Part shown: one piece after another, positions 42,179-52,976 of the stretch
Layout: each line of letters opens with the position of its first letter
How positions within the stretch are numbered: the stretch's first letter is position 1
NCBI RefSeq assembly: GCF_900115785.1
Contig: NZ_FOYS01000008.1
Location: forward strand, 1 to 64,000
Direction: 5' to 3'
Source of the DNA: Halogeometricum limi
GTDB taxonomy: Archaea; Halobacteriota; Halobacteria; Halobacteriales; Haloferacaceae
DNA length: 64,000 bases
The notes under the pieces: generated by a model
Database searches by the model: none
What the model was told of the DNA's origin: nothing
Seen by the model: only the letters and a program-made list of their open reading frames with translations
Translations under genes and position numbers: made by a program

Positions 42179-42700
42179 CTACGAAATCGTGAATTCGGCT
42201 ATCTTGTACGACTGAGAGCCTTCGACGGTTCCGGGATTGACGTTCTGAACCGGGCGTGTGTTCCAGTGGAGTTCGACCGTGACGCCGTCGACGCTGCCGT
42301 CCGGGTCCAGGTAAACGGTCTCGCCGGCCTCCCACGTCTCGCCGATGCCGACCTGTGGTGGTCTCCCGCCGGACGATTCGGTGAACGCCTCGCGTTCGCT
42401 GCTGTATCGCTCCAACGCCGGTGTCGCACTCCCCGGTGCGCCCCCGATATCGAGGTTCTTCGACCCGATGACGTACAATCGGTCGGTCTGGACGGCGTTC
42501 CCGGCTTCGAGCGTGACGGCAATAGTCTGTTCGTCACCGTCCTGCACCAGTTCGTGCGAGACGGATATCTGTGGTGCCGGCGTCTGTTCTCCGGCGACGT
42601 CCCAGAAGTAGAAGGCGATAGAAGACGAGACGACGACCACCACGGCGATCATCAAAATCACGCCGATGACCGACGACACCGCACGGTTCCCCCGATACAT
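42179..42700 (-). CDS. Archaeal type IV pilin (class III signal peptide)
   Basis: A 173-residue pilin-like protein. The N-terminus MYRGNRAVSSVIGVILMIAVVVVV carries the class III signal; prepilin peptidase PibD would cut after Arg6, leaving a hydrophobic assembly helix. The rest is a beta-rich extracellular domain of the DUF1628 type (ISVSHELVQDGDEQTIAVTLEAGNAVQTDRLYVIG). Such pilins act in surface adhesion or secretion. No pilus assembly genes are near. Confidence 0.88.
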   Translation of the reverse strand: MYRGNRAVSSVIGVILMIAVVVVVSSSIAFYFWDVAGEQTPAPQISVSHELVQDGDEQTIAVTLEAGNAVQTDRLYVIGSKNLDIGGAPGSATPALERYSSEREAFTESSGGRPPQVGIGETWEAGETVYLDPDGSVDGVTVELHWNTRPVQNVNPGTVEGSQSYKIAEFTIS

Positions 42701-42761
42701 ACCAGATACAACTGACCCGGAGTATTGGGTCTGTTGATGACCGCTCCAGAGTGGGTGCGCG

Positions 42762-43859
42762 CTACTCGAACCCGTCTTCCCAGCGGAAGACGCCGTCTCG
42801 TTGGACGACGTCGCCGTCCACCTCGATTCTGGAGTTCTCGCTCACGTCGGTTATCATGTCGACGTGGACGGCCGACTGGTTGGCCTCGTCCTCGCGGCCC
42901 GGCGGGAAGTTCGACCCGTAGGCCCGGCCGACGGCGAGGTGGACGGTGTCGCCCATCTTCTCGTCGAACAGGATGTTGTCGGTGAAGCGGTCGATACCGC
43001 GGTTCATCCCGATACCGAGTTCACCGAGTCGCCGCGCGCCCGCGTCGGTGTCGAGGACGTCCGCGAGCGCAGACTCGCCGGACTCCGCGGAGAAGTCGGT
43101 CACTTCGCCGTCCTCGAACGTGAGGTGGACGTTCCGCACGCGCGTCCCCGAGATGGTCATCGGCACGTCGAAGAACACCTCGCCCTCGGGGTCCGCGGGA
43201 GCGGTGAACACCTCGCCCGAGGGGAGGTTGTGCGAGTCGTAGGCGACGGAGGCGGCGGAGTTGACGGCGACGCGGTTCTCGATGGACATCGTGACGTCCG
43301 TGTCCTCCTTGACGAGGCGCACCTCGGAGCCGTCGTCCAGAATCTCCTTCATCTGCTGCATCTCCTCGGCTAACGTCTCCCAGTCGCGGAGGACGGCGTC
43401 GTAGACGAACTCCTGATACTCCTCGTAGGCCATCCCGGCCTGTTGGGCGAGCGAACGCGTCGGGTGGAGCGTCAGCACCCAGTCGGTGTCCATCCGCGCC
43501 TCGCGGACCGGTTGGGCGGCCACGTCCGCGGCCTGCCGCCTCTCACCGGGGACGTCGGCGGTGGCGAACGTGTTGCGCCCGCCGCGGAGGAACAGCACCG
43601 AGTCGGCGTTCTCGTAGAGGGCGAGTTCGTGGTCCGCCGTCTCGAAGTCGGCGTCGTGCGCGCGGAGGTACGCGCGGGACACCTCATCAGAGGCGTAGGT
43701 GGTGACCAGATTTGCACCGCGTTCGCCCAGTTTCTCGGCGACGGCGACGGCGAGTTCGTGCGTGTCTTCGGCGACGCTCAACACCACGTCGTCTCCGGCC
43801 TCGATTCGCGCGCTCCAGTCGACCAACACCTCGGCGTGGTCTCGCACTCGTGGGTCCAT
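42762..43859 (-). CDS. M29-family aminopeptidase
   Basis: A 365-residue metallopeptidase with the M29 layout: N-terminal domain with VDWSARIEAGDDVVLSV, then the catalytic region containing EVFTAPADPEGEVFFDVPMTISG, a GELGIGMNRGIDRFTDNILFDEKMGDTVHLAVGRAYG segment and SAVHVDMITD. His, Glu and Asp residues in these blocks are the expected metal ligands. It removes N-terminal residues from peptides in the cytosol. It probably helps use peptides brought in by the two ABC importers. Confidence 0.9.
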   Translation of the reverse strand: MDPRVRDHAEVLVDWSARIEAGDDVVLSVAEDTHELAVAVAEKLGERGANLVTTYASDEVSRAYLRAHDADFETADHELALYENADSVLFLRGGRNTFATADVPGERRQAADVAAQPVREARMDTDWVLTLHPTRSLAQQAGMAYEEYQEFVYDAVLRDWETLAEEMQQMKEILDDGSEVRLVKEDTDVTMSIENRVAVNSAASVAYDSHNLPSGEVFTAPADPEGEVFFDVPMTISGTRVRNVHLTFEDGEVTDFSAESGESALADVLDTDAGARRLGELGIGMNRGIDRFTDNILFDEKMGDTVHLAVGRAYGSNFPPGREDEANQSAVHVDMITDVSENSRIEVDGDVVQRDGVFRWEDGFE

Positions 43860-43946
43860 AGCGGGCGTTCACGGAGCAGAGAGAAAACAGTCGCGTCTGG
43901 TGTCGCCGACGCGGGCGGCGTTTGGCGGGCGGCCGCCCGGGGTCGC

Positions 43947-44345
43947 TCACTTCAGTAAGTCCAGTAAGGCGTCGAACTCCGCACTGTAGGCCGCGAGGAC
44001 GTTCTCGAACGTGACGACGCCGACGTACTGGTCGGAGTCGTCGACGACGATGGCCTCGCGGACGCCCTCGCGGGCGAAGACGGCGACGAGGTCCGCGCGG
44101 GTGGCGACCCGTCGAATCGTCACCGGGTCGGCGGGGAGGAGTTCGCCGACGGCCTGCGACCCGAGGTCCTCGCCCGCGACGACGGCCCGGCCCAACGTGG
44201 CGGGCGTCACGACGCTGCGCGGTCGGTCCTCGTCGAGGACGACGACCACATCCGCGTCGTGCGTTCGCATCGCCGTCGCGACGTCCGCGACTGGAGTGTC
44301 CGGGGCGGCGGTCGGCGCGTTCGTCCTGACGAGTTCGTCGAGCAT
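43947..44345 (-). CDS. CBS-pair domain protein
   Basis: A 132-residue protein consisting of two CBS motifs: residues 1-60 (APDTPVADVATAMRTHDADVVVVLDEDRPRSVVTPATLGRAV) and 68-128 (DPVTIRRVATRADLVAVFAREGVREAIVVDDSDQYVGVVTFENVLAAY). CBS pairs bind adenine nucleotides and regulate partner proteins. No enzyme domain is attached. It is divergent from the 6-phosphogluconate dehydrogenase gene. Confidence 0.88.
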   Translation of the reverse strand: MLDELVRTNAPTAAPDTPVADVATAMRTHDADVVVVLDEDRPRSVVTPATLGRAVVAGEDLGSQAVGELLPADPVTIRRVATRADLVAVFAREGVREAIVVDDSDQYVGVVTFENVLAAYSAEFDALLDLLK

Positions 44346-44483
44346 GATGCTGTGCTACGCCGTGACAGTACATAGGCGCATCGCGGTGTGTCGGGTGCGG
44401 GACAGGAGTACCGCGCGGGAAGACGGGGAGCGGAGAGTCGACGAATCGGAACCACTACCTCCCCCGCGAGTGGACGGCCACGC

Positions 44484-45380
44484 ATGCAACTGGGCGTCAT
44501 CGGACTCGGACGGATGGGGCAGATCGTGGTGAACCGCGTGCTCGACGCCGGGCACGACGTGGTCGCGTTCGACCTCTCGGAGGAGGCCGTCGCGGCGGCG
44601 GCGGACGCGGGCGCGGAGGCCGCGTCGAGCCTCGACGACTTCGTCGACAGACTCGACGAGGAGAAGCGTATCTGGCTCATGGTCCCGGCGGGCGACGCGG
44701 TGGACGCGACGCTGGACGAACTGGACCCCCATCTCACCGACCGCGACGTCGTCGTCGACGGCGGCAACTCGCACTTCGAGCAGTCCGTCCGCCGTGCGGA
44801 GGCGACGAAGGCGGCCTACCTCGACTGCGGCACCTCCGGCGGCCCCGCGGGCGCGGAACTCGGCTTCTCGCTCATGGTCGGCGGTCCCGAGTGGGCCTAC
44901 GAGGAACTGACGCCCGTCTTCGACGCCGTCGCGACCGGACCCGCGGGCCACGACCGGATGGGTCCGGCGGGGTCGGGCCACTACGTGAAAATGGTCCACA
45001 ACGGCGTCGAGTACGCCCTCATGCAGGCGTACGGCGAGGGGTTCGAACTGCTCGCGAACGGCCGCTACGACCTCGACCTCGAAGCCGTCTCGCGGACGTG
45101 GAACAACGGCGCGGTCATCCGCTCGTGGCTCTTGGAACTCTGCGAGGAGGCCTTCAGAGAAGAAGGAAACGACCTCGGCGACGTCGCCGACCACATCTCC
45201 GGCGGGTCGACGGGGACGTGGACGGTGCAGGAAGCCCTCGAACAGGAGGTACCGGTGCCGCTCATCTATCAGGCGCTCTCAGAACGCTTCGGCAGTCGCG
45301 ACGAGGCGCGCTTCTCGCGCCGTCTCGCGAACCGTCTGCGATACGGATTCGGGCGGCACGAAATCGTTCGCGAGGAGTGA
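44484..45380 (+). CDS. gnd: 6-phosphogluconate dehydrogenase (decarboxylating), short type
   Basis: A 298-residue enzyme of the short GndA/YqeC type. The Rossmann motif GVIGLGRMGQ is at the N-terminus; substrate motifs are VDGGNSHFEQSVRR, CGTSGGPAGAELGFSLMVGG and the catalytic Lys region SGHYVKMVHNGVEYALMQAYGEGFELL. It oxidises 6-phosphogluconate to ribulose 5-phosphate in the oxidative pentose phosphate pathway, which supplies ribose and reducing power in haloarchaea such as Haloferax. ATG 44484. Confidence 0.92.
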   Translation: MQLGVIGLGRMGQIVVNRVLDAGHDVVAFDLSEEAVAAAADAGAEAASSLDDFVDRLDEEKRIWLMVPAGDAVDATLDELDPHLTDRDVVVDGGNSHFEQSVRRAEATKAAYLDCGTSGGPAGAELGFSLMVGGPEWAYEELTPVFDAVATGPAGHDRMGPAGSGHYVKMVHNGVEYALMQAYGEGFELLANGRYDLDLEAVSRTWNNGAVIRSWLLELCEEAFREEGNDLGDVADHISGGSTGTWTVQEALEQEVPVPLIYQALSERFGSRDEARFSRRLANRLRYGFGRHEIVREE

Positions 45381-45429
45381 GCGAAGCGACACGAGCGTCG
45401 CGAGGAGTAGTCAGCCGAACTGACGGCGA

Positions 45430-45603
45430 CTACCGTCCGCCGCGCTTCTCCACCCGAAACACCCGCGTCTCGGGGACGTAGATGGACATGGGCTTTTCGC
45501 CCTCCTGTCGAATCGCCCAGGCGCGTCTGTTCTTGTCGTACTCGATGGTCGGAGCCTCGTACTCGACGACACCGGAGCCGTCGTCGTAGACTATCTTCGC
45601 CAT
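45430..45603 (-). CDS. 57-residue haloarchaeal protein
   Basis: A small protein from ATG 45603 (MAKIVYDDGSGVVEYEAPTIEYDKNRRAWAI). The predicted structure is mostly beta strand with a basic end (VFRVEKRGGR). No cysteine and no membrane segment. The upstream extension to 45681 is unsupported. Family not recognised; the compact, low-complexity-free composition and typical codon use support a real gene. Confidence 0.6.
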   Translation of the reverse strand: MAKIVYDDGSGVVEYEAPTIEYDKNRRAWAIRQEGEKPMSIYVPETRVFRVEKRGGR

Positions 45604-45755
45604 GCTGAACTGTGGACGAGGGAGGAGAAAACCGTTCGGTCGGGGAGCGGTATCCGAAGTGAGACGGTGAAATTCATCCACTCACCCCCTTCGAACCGCC
45701 GTTCGGCGTGGCGACAATCAAAATTCCCTTAACCCCCGACTCCGTAGCCGCCGAC

Positions 45756-46343
45756 ATGGTCGAAATCAGCCTCGTGGGGTTGGGTATCGGCGTGACCCTG
45801 ACGCTCACCGCCGTCGCCTTGCACTTCTCGCGAGGGACCGAGTGGAAGCCCACCGGGGACATCTCGCAGGCCGTCCTCGAACAGCGAGCGAGCACCGTCG
45901 CCGAAACGGACTTCCCCGAACCGATGAACCGCTCTATCGGTGGCGGCGGCGTCGCCGCCGGTGCCGTCGCGGGCGGCGAAGACGGCGCGGAACTGGAAGG
46001 CGACGCCGAAGAGGAGTCGACGAGTCCCGCTGACATCCCCGAGGACGAAGTCGAGTACTTCGAGGTCGAGTACACGAAGCAGGGAAGCACCATCGAAGTC
46101 GCCAACAACCAGACCGTCCTGGAGGCTGGCGAGGACGAGGGCTGGGACCTGCCGTACGCCTGCCGACAGGGTCAGTGCGTCTCCTGCGCCGGGCAGATTA
46201 CCTCCGGCGGCAACTCCGAGGACTACGTCGTCCACGACAACCAGCAGATGCTCGACGACGGCGAACTCGGCGAGGGCTACACCCTCACCTGCGTTGCGTA
46301 CCCGAAGGCCGACTTCACCATCGAGACCGGCGAAGCACCGTAG
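45756..46343 (+). CDS. Membrane-anchored plant-type 2Fe-2S ferredoxin
   Basis: A 195-residue protein. Residues 3-24 form one membrane helix (EISLVGLGIGVTLTLTAVALHF), residues 25-97 an acidic Gly/Ala/Glu-rich linker, and 98-195 a plant-type ferredoxin domain with Cys136, Cys141, Cys144 and Cys179 (CX4CX2C...C) binding a 2Fe-2S cluster. Electron transfer at the membrane is expected. ATG 45756 is chosen because it starts just before the helix; a TATA-like CTTAAC lies about 25 bases upstream. Confidence 0.9.
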   Translation: MVEISLVGLGIGVTLTLTAVALHFSRGTEWKPTGDISQAVLEQRASTVAETDFPEPMNRSIGGGGVAAGAVAGGEDGAELEGDAEEESTSPADIPEDEVEYFEVEYTKQGSTIEVANNQTVLEAGEDEGWDLPYACRQGQCVSCAGQITSGGNSEDYVVHDNQQMLDDGELGEGYTLTCVAYPKADFTIETGEAP

Positions 46344-46416
46344 CGCGGCCGACTCCCCCGAGGATTCGTTCTCTCGACGCTGATTTCGAAGCGGCGCTTC
46401 CGTCCGCTCCGAGACG

Positions 46417-46433
46417 TATTTCGATTCGAAATA
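46417..46433. promoter_or_regulatory. Inverted repeats upstream of the MATE gene
   Basis: TATTTCGATTCGAAATA (46417-46433) is a perfect 8-base inverted repeat around one base, about 60-77 bases before the GTG start. A second repeat, CGTTTC (46450-46455) with GAAACG (46464-46469), lies closer. They may be operators for the exporter gene; no regulator is encoded next to it. Confidence 0.4.
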
Positions 46434-46493
46434 GCCGGCGGTCCGTTCCCGTTTCGACGGGTTGAAACGAGAACACGTTGTCCGTAACGTTCA

Positions 46494-47972
46494 GTGCCTC
46501 CAAACCCTCCGTCAGACGGTGGTTCGCTGACCGAGGGCGACTTGAAACGGCCCATGTTCGCTCTCGCGTGGCCCATCATCGTCACCGAACTCCTCCAGGT
46601 GGCCTACAACCTCGCCGACACCATCTGGCTCGGCCGCCTCTCGACGGACGCCGTCGCCGCCATCAGCCTCGCGTTTCCGCTCATCTTCCTTCTCATCTCC
46701 GTCGGCGGCGGGTTCACCGTGGCCGGGACGATTCTCGTCGCGCAGTACACCGGCGCGAAGAAGGAGGGTTCGGCGGGCGTCGTCGCCGGGCAGACGTTCT
46801 CGTTCATCACCGTCATCGCCGTCGCCGTCGGCGTCCTCGGCTTCTTCGCGACGGACCTGATGCTCGGCGTCCTCCCGAGTTCCCCGGCGACGGCCGGCCA
46901 GGTCATCCCGCTGGCCGGAGACTACATGCGCGTCTTCTTCCTCGGCCTGCCGTTCCTCTTCGGCTTCTTCGTCTTCTCTTCTCTCATGCGCGGCTACGGC
47001 AACACCCGCGCGCCGATGGTCGTGATGTTCGTCAGCGTCGCCATCAACGTCCTCGTCGACCCCATCTTCATCTTCGGCTTCGAGAACAACCCCCTGTTCG
47101 GGATGCTCGGCCTCCGCGGCGTCGAAACGTGGCTGTTCGCCGCGACGGGTTTCGAGGGATACGGCGTCACCGGTGCCGCCTTCGCGACGGTGCTGTCTCG
47201 CGCCGTGGCGACGGTCATCGGCCTCTACGTCATCTTCGGGACGAGTGCCGGTCCGGACGTGTCGCTCGGCGACTTCGTCCCCCAACGCGAGTACATCGAA
47301 AAGATCGTTCGACTCGGCGTCCCGAGCGCACTCGAACAGTCCGCCAGCGCACTCGGCTTCATCACCCTCACCGCGATGGTCGTCACGTTCGCCCCCGAAG
47401 TCGTCGCCGCCTACGGCCTCGGCAACCGACTCACCTCGCTCGTGTTCCTCCCCGCACTCGGCCTCGGCCGGGCCACCGACACCATCGTCGGCCAGAACCT
47501 CGGCGCTCAAAAGCCCGAACGGGCCGAGCGTGCCGTCTGGTTGGCCGCGAAAGTCGGCGCGAGCGTCATGCTCGTCATCGGCGTCGTCGCCTATCTCTTC
47601 GCCGAACCCATCGTCGGCGTGTTCATCGGGACGGGAACCGACTCCGCGGCGCGAACCATCGAACTCGGAGCGGAGTACATCCGCGTCCGCGCCTTCGAGT
47701 TCGGCTTCATCGGCGTCCTCCAGACCGTCCTCGGCGCCTACCGCGGTGCCGGAAACACGAAGACCGCGCTGGCGTTCTCGCTGTTCGCGCTCTGGTTCGG
47801 CCGTATTCCCATCGTCTACTACCTCTCGTTCGTCCAGGGGTTCGGCGAGATGGGCATCTGGATCGGAATGGCCGTCGGGCAGATTCTGGGCGCCATCGCG
47901 GCGGCCGCCTGGTTCACCCGCGGAACGTGGAAAGAGTCCGTCATCGACCGCTCGGACGCCGCGGTAGAGTGA
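46494..47972 (+). CDS. MATE-family multidrug efflux transporter
   Basis: A 492-residue membrane protein with twelve predicted helices and MATE motifs: LKRPMFALAWPIIVTELLQVAYNLADTIWLGRLS, GYGNTRAPMVVMFVSVAINVLVDPIFIFG and GLGRATDTIVGQNLGAQKPERAERAVW. MATE proteins export cationic drugs or metabolites using Na+ or H+. The start is the GTG at 46494, because the next ATG (46554) would cut into the first helix block. It ends shortly before the tRNA-Arg gene. Confidence 0.9.
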   Translation: MPPNPPSDGGSLTEGDLKRPMFALAWPIIVTELLQVAYNLADTIWLGRLSTDAVAAISLAFPLIFLLISVGGGFTVAGTILVAQYTGAKKEGSAGVVAGQTFSFITVIAVAVGVLGFFATDLMLGVLPSSPATAGQVIPLAGDYMRVFFLGLPFLFGFFVFSSLMRGYGNTRAPMVVMFVSVAINVLVDPIFIFGFENNPLFGMLGLRGVETWLFAATGFEGYGVTGAAFATVLSRAVATVIGLYVIFGTSAGPDVSLGDFVPQREYIEKIVRLGVPSALEQSASALGFITLTAMVVTFAPEVVAAYGLGNRLTSLVFLPALGLGRATDTIVGQNLGAQKPERAERAVWLAAKVGASVMLVIGVVAYLFAEPIVGVFIGTGTDSAARTIELGAEYIRVRAFEFGFIGVLQTVLGAYRGAGNTKTALAFSLFALWFGRIPIVYYLSFVQGFGEMGIWIGMAVGQILGAIAAAAWFTRGTWKESVIDRSDAAVE

Positions 47973-48030
47973 CGTCGTGGTGCCGGTCGTTCACAACGGT
48001 TAAGCGGCGTCGTGCGGTACTCACTTCCGA

Positions 48031-48103
48031 GGGCCCGTAGCTCAGCGGACAGAGTGTTTGGTTCCGGACCAAGATGTCGCGGGTTCAAATCCCGTCGGGT
48101 CCG
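48031..48103 (+). tRNA. tRNA-Arg (anticodon CCG)
   Basis: A 73-base cloverleaf. Acceptor stem GGGCCCG pairs with CGGGTCC plus discriminator G (one G-U pair); the D arm contains AGCTCAGCGGACAGAG; the anticodon stem TTTGG/CCAAG encloses loop TTCCGGA with anticodon CCG, reading CGG codons; the T arm has GGTTCAAATCC. No intron is present and CCA is not encoded. The last bases are repeated 69 bases downstream. Confidence 0.97.
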
Positions 48104-48174
48104 TTCGGCCTTCGGCCTCACTCCCCCGACGACTTCCCGCTCACTTCGCTCGCGGGAATCCCGTCGGGTCCGTT
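48088..48174. repeat. 18-bp direct repeat of the tRNA-Arg 3' end (possible attachment-site scar)
   Basis: AATCCCGTCGGGTCCGTT occurs at 48088-48105 (T arm, acceptor stem and two following bases) and again exactly at 48157-48174, where it is followed by TTTTG. The spacer contains two hairpin-prone sequences, GGCCTTCGGCC and CCCGC...GCGGG. Duplication of a tRNA 3' end is the usual mark of an integrated element, but nothing mobile lies between the copies now. Confidence 0.6.
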
Positions 48175-48312
48175 TTGTGGTGGTTTCGAGTGAACGAAAT
48201 TTATCTCGTTTCGTACCGAATCCCCACCGAGTCCGTTGGTTTCCGAGGACGTGCGACGATAGGCTACTCGGTGAACTGAGACAGCTTCAGTCGGAAAACC
48301 GATACGAGAAGT

Positions 48313-49539
48313 TCAGATAGCGCCCACGTCGCGCAAGTGTTCGATGTCTTCGGGTCGATACCCATACTCCCCGAGGACCTCCTCCGTGTGTTCACCGAGA
48401 AGCGGCGGATGGCGACGAATCGACGTCGGCGTGCCCGAGAAGTGCATGGGGCTTCCAGCCATCTCGACGGGGCCGGCCGTGGGATGCTCGACAGTCCGAT
48501 GCATCCGCCGCGCTTCGACCTGCGGGTGGTCGAACACGTCTTCCATATCGTTGACCGGACTGACCGGAACGTCGTGGTCGCGGCAACGCGAGACGACTTC
48601 CGCGGTCGTGTACGTCGCGAGTTCCGCGTCGAGAATCGAATCGAGGGCATCCCGGTTTTCGACCCGGTCGGCGTTCGTCGCGAAGCGTTCGTCGTCCACG
48701 AGGTCCATCAGGTCGAACGCGGCGCAGAACCGCGGCCAGATGTGTTCGGACGCGCAGGCGACGACGACGTAGTCGTCGCGGGTCTCGAACGCCTGATACG
48801 GCGTGATAGTCGGGTGCTTGCTCCCCATTCGTCCCGGCGGGGTTCCCGTCGCGAAGTAGTTCGAGGCCATGTAACTCGTCCACGCCACCTGGCCGTCGAG
48901 GAGGCTGACGTCGACTTTCTGTCCGGTTCCGTCGCCGAGTTCACGGGACAGTAAGGCGGCGAGAATCGCCTGCGTGGCGTACATCCCCGCCCCGATGTCC
49001 GCGATGGCGACGCCGACGCGGACGGGCGGGCCGTCCTCCTCGCCGGTGATGCTCATCAGGCCACCCTCGGCCTGCATCATGATGTCGTACGCGGGGCGGT
49101 CTCTGTGCGGTCCCCACTCGCCGTACCCGGAGAGCGAACAGTAGACGAGCGCCGGATTCTCCGCGCGGAGGTCGTCGTAGCCGAGACCCCACTCCTCCAT
49201 CGTCCCGACGCGGAAGTTCTCGACGAGGATGTCGGCCTCGCTCACGAGGTCACGAAACACCTCGCGCCCCGCGTCGGTCGAGAAGTCGAGCGTGACCGAA
49301 CGCTTGTTGCGGTTGATACTCAGGTAGTAGGCGCTCTCCTCGGTGTCGCCGTACGACGGCGGCCGCCACCCGCGGGTCTGGTCGCCGACGTCGGGGCGCT
49401 CGACTTTGATGACGTCCGCACCGAGGTCACCGAGTTGCATCGTGCAGAACGGCCCCACGAGGACGCGGGACGCGTCGACGACGGTGAGTCCGTCGAGCGG
49501 CCCGGTCTCACCGTCCGGAGTGCGGGCTTCCCCGGTCAT
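48313..49539 (-). CDS. CoA transferase family III (CaiB/BaiF type)
   Basis: A 408-residue enzyme from ATG 49539 (MTGEARTPDGETGPLDGLTVVDASRVLVGPFCTMQLGDLGADVIKVERP). Family III blocks: VENFRVGTMEEWGLGYDDL, the catalytic Asp in RPAYDIMMQAEGGLMSITG, and DGTGQKVDVSLLDGQVAW. It moves CoA between carboxylic acids (for example mesaconyl, succinyl or carnitine substrates in relatives); the substrate here is unknown. The frame continues upstream to 49797 without coding sense. Confidence 0.9.
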   Translation of the reverse strand: MTGEARTPDGETGPLDGLTVVDASRVLVGPFCTMQLGDLGADVIKVERPDVGDQTRGWRPPSYGDTEESAYYLSINRNKRSVTLDFSTDAGREVFRDLVSEADILVENFRVGTMEEWGLGYDDLRAENPALVYCSLSGYGEWGPHRDRPAYDIMMQAEGGLMSITGEEDGPPVRVGVAIADIGAGMYATQAILAALLSRELGDGTGQKVDVSLLDGQVAWTSYMASNYFATGTPPGRMGSKHPTITPYQAFETRDDYVVVACASEHIWPRFCAAFDLMDLVDDERFATNADRVENRDALDSILDAELATYTTAEVVSRCRDHDVPVSPVNDMEDVFDHPQVEARRMHRTVEHPTAGPVEMAGSPMHFSGTPTSIRRHPPLLGEHTEEVLGEYGYRPEDIEHLRDVGAI

Positions 49540-49898
49540 CGGCCGGTCCGTAAATGCGAGTGTCCGTCGGGACGTGTTCGCGGACGCGTGACCGGATGCG
49601 CGCCGGCTACGCGGTGTCTCGTCGCGTCGTCGGACTCCGAGTGGAGTGCCGAGGTGGAAATTACAGGCCGTTCGTGAGCGTCGTCGGGAGTAGCCCGTCC
49701 CCGTTCGACACGCACAGAGAGAACGCGGCGGTCGGTCTCGTCCATACCGTCGTCTCGGAACGCACGAACAAAAGTTCGAGCCGAAGAAGGGACGCATGGG
49801 GGTGTTCTCCGACGCAGACTCCGACCCGTCTCGTTCGCCGGGGGCGACGGGACGACGGAGTTCAGGTCACGGTCGCTGCGACGGTTACGCTTCGTGGT
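49540..49898. other. Intergenic stretch without recognised features
   Basis: About 360 bases upstream of the CoA transferase and downstream of the convergent-facing katG end. I see no gene with coding character, no RNA motif and no clear repeat. A short A-rich run (GAACAAAAGTT near 49770) may be part of a promoter. Confidence 0.5.
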
Positions 49899-52135
<2,237 letters not shown>

Positions 52136-52287
52136 ATAAACCGTCGTCGGCAACGAGCCGGTCTCGTCTCGGGCGTCGGTCGAACTCCTCACAGACGCGT
52201 CGGTCGTCTCGGACCGAACAGGTACCGGAGGCTATCGGGGCGACCACGGCCAAGAGAGCCCACCGACGCGAGGGCCGCGACAGAGCC

Positions 52288-52905
52288 TCAGAGCACGCGA
52301 AACACGCGCACCGTGTCGCGCTTTCCCGGTTCCGAGAGCAGTTGGGCGAGGCCGAGTCCCGAGAACACCTGTTTCCAGTTGCGGTGATACAGTGGGAAGT
52401 CGTCGTTGACGTAACTGACCTCCGCGCCCTCGCGGCCGCGCTGTGGGCTGTTGCCCTCGTTCTCGGCCGTTATCAGGAGGTCCGAGGAGATTCGGGTCAG
52501 TTCCTCGAACACCCACGCGTCGTCCGGGTGGACGTGTTGGAGCGTCTCCACGGAGTAGACGACGTCGAAGGCGTCGTCGTCGAAGTCGGCGACGACGTCC
52601 TCTATCGCACCCGTGTAGAACGTCCCCGTCTCGGCGAGTTCGGGGAAGTACTCCCGCATGACGTCGAACGACGCTTCGTTGAGGTCGATACCGGTGAGGT
52701 TCTCGAAGCCGTGGCTCCGGAGGTGCGCGAGATGTCGCCCGGAACTACAGCCGACTTCGAGGACGGCGGCGTCCTCGTCGACGTAGTGCTCGAAGACGGT
52801 CGCGAGCGTCTCTGACACCTCGTTCGGGCCGATTTCGGCGTAGTAGCCCGGCGAGAACTCTCCGGAACGCTCGGCCCAGCCACGGCGGTTGTCGTCCGGT
52901 TCCAC
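52288..52905 (-). CDS. Class I SAM-dependent methyltransferase
   Basis: A 205-residue protein with the SAM-binding motif I VLEVGCSSGRHLAHL (about residues 47-61), then GIDLNEASFDVMREYFPEL, IEDVVADFDDDAFDVVYSVETLQHVHPDD (motif II region) and a late core strand. The likely start is GTG 52905 (VEPDDNRRGW); the frame runs on upstream to 53715 but overlaps the Rieske gene and lacks coding sense. The methyl acceptor is unknown. Confidence 0.8.
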   Translation of the reverse strand: MEPDDNRRGWAERSGEFSPGYYAEIGPNEVSETLATVFEHYVDEDAAVLEVGCSSGRHLAHLRSHGFENLTGIDLNEASFDVMREYFPELAETGTFYTGAIEDVVADFDDDAFDVVYSVETLQHVHPDDAWVFEELTRISSDLLITAENEGNSPQRGREGAEVSYVNDDFPLYHRNWKQVFSGLGLAQLLSEPGKRDTVRVFRVL

Positions 52906-52976
52906 ACGCGAGGTGAGGCGGTCGAAGGCTAAAGGTGCCGCGGAATCCGCGCTCACCGCGCGGCCGAACGCGGCAC

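Noticed and set aside
47819-48121. A minus-strand frame beginning MRPKAERTRRDLNPRHL
   Set aside because: It is the antisense translation of tRNA-Arg and its flanks; the DLNPR string comes from the T arm.
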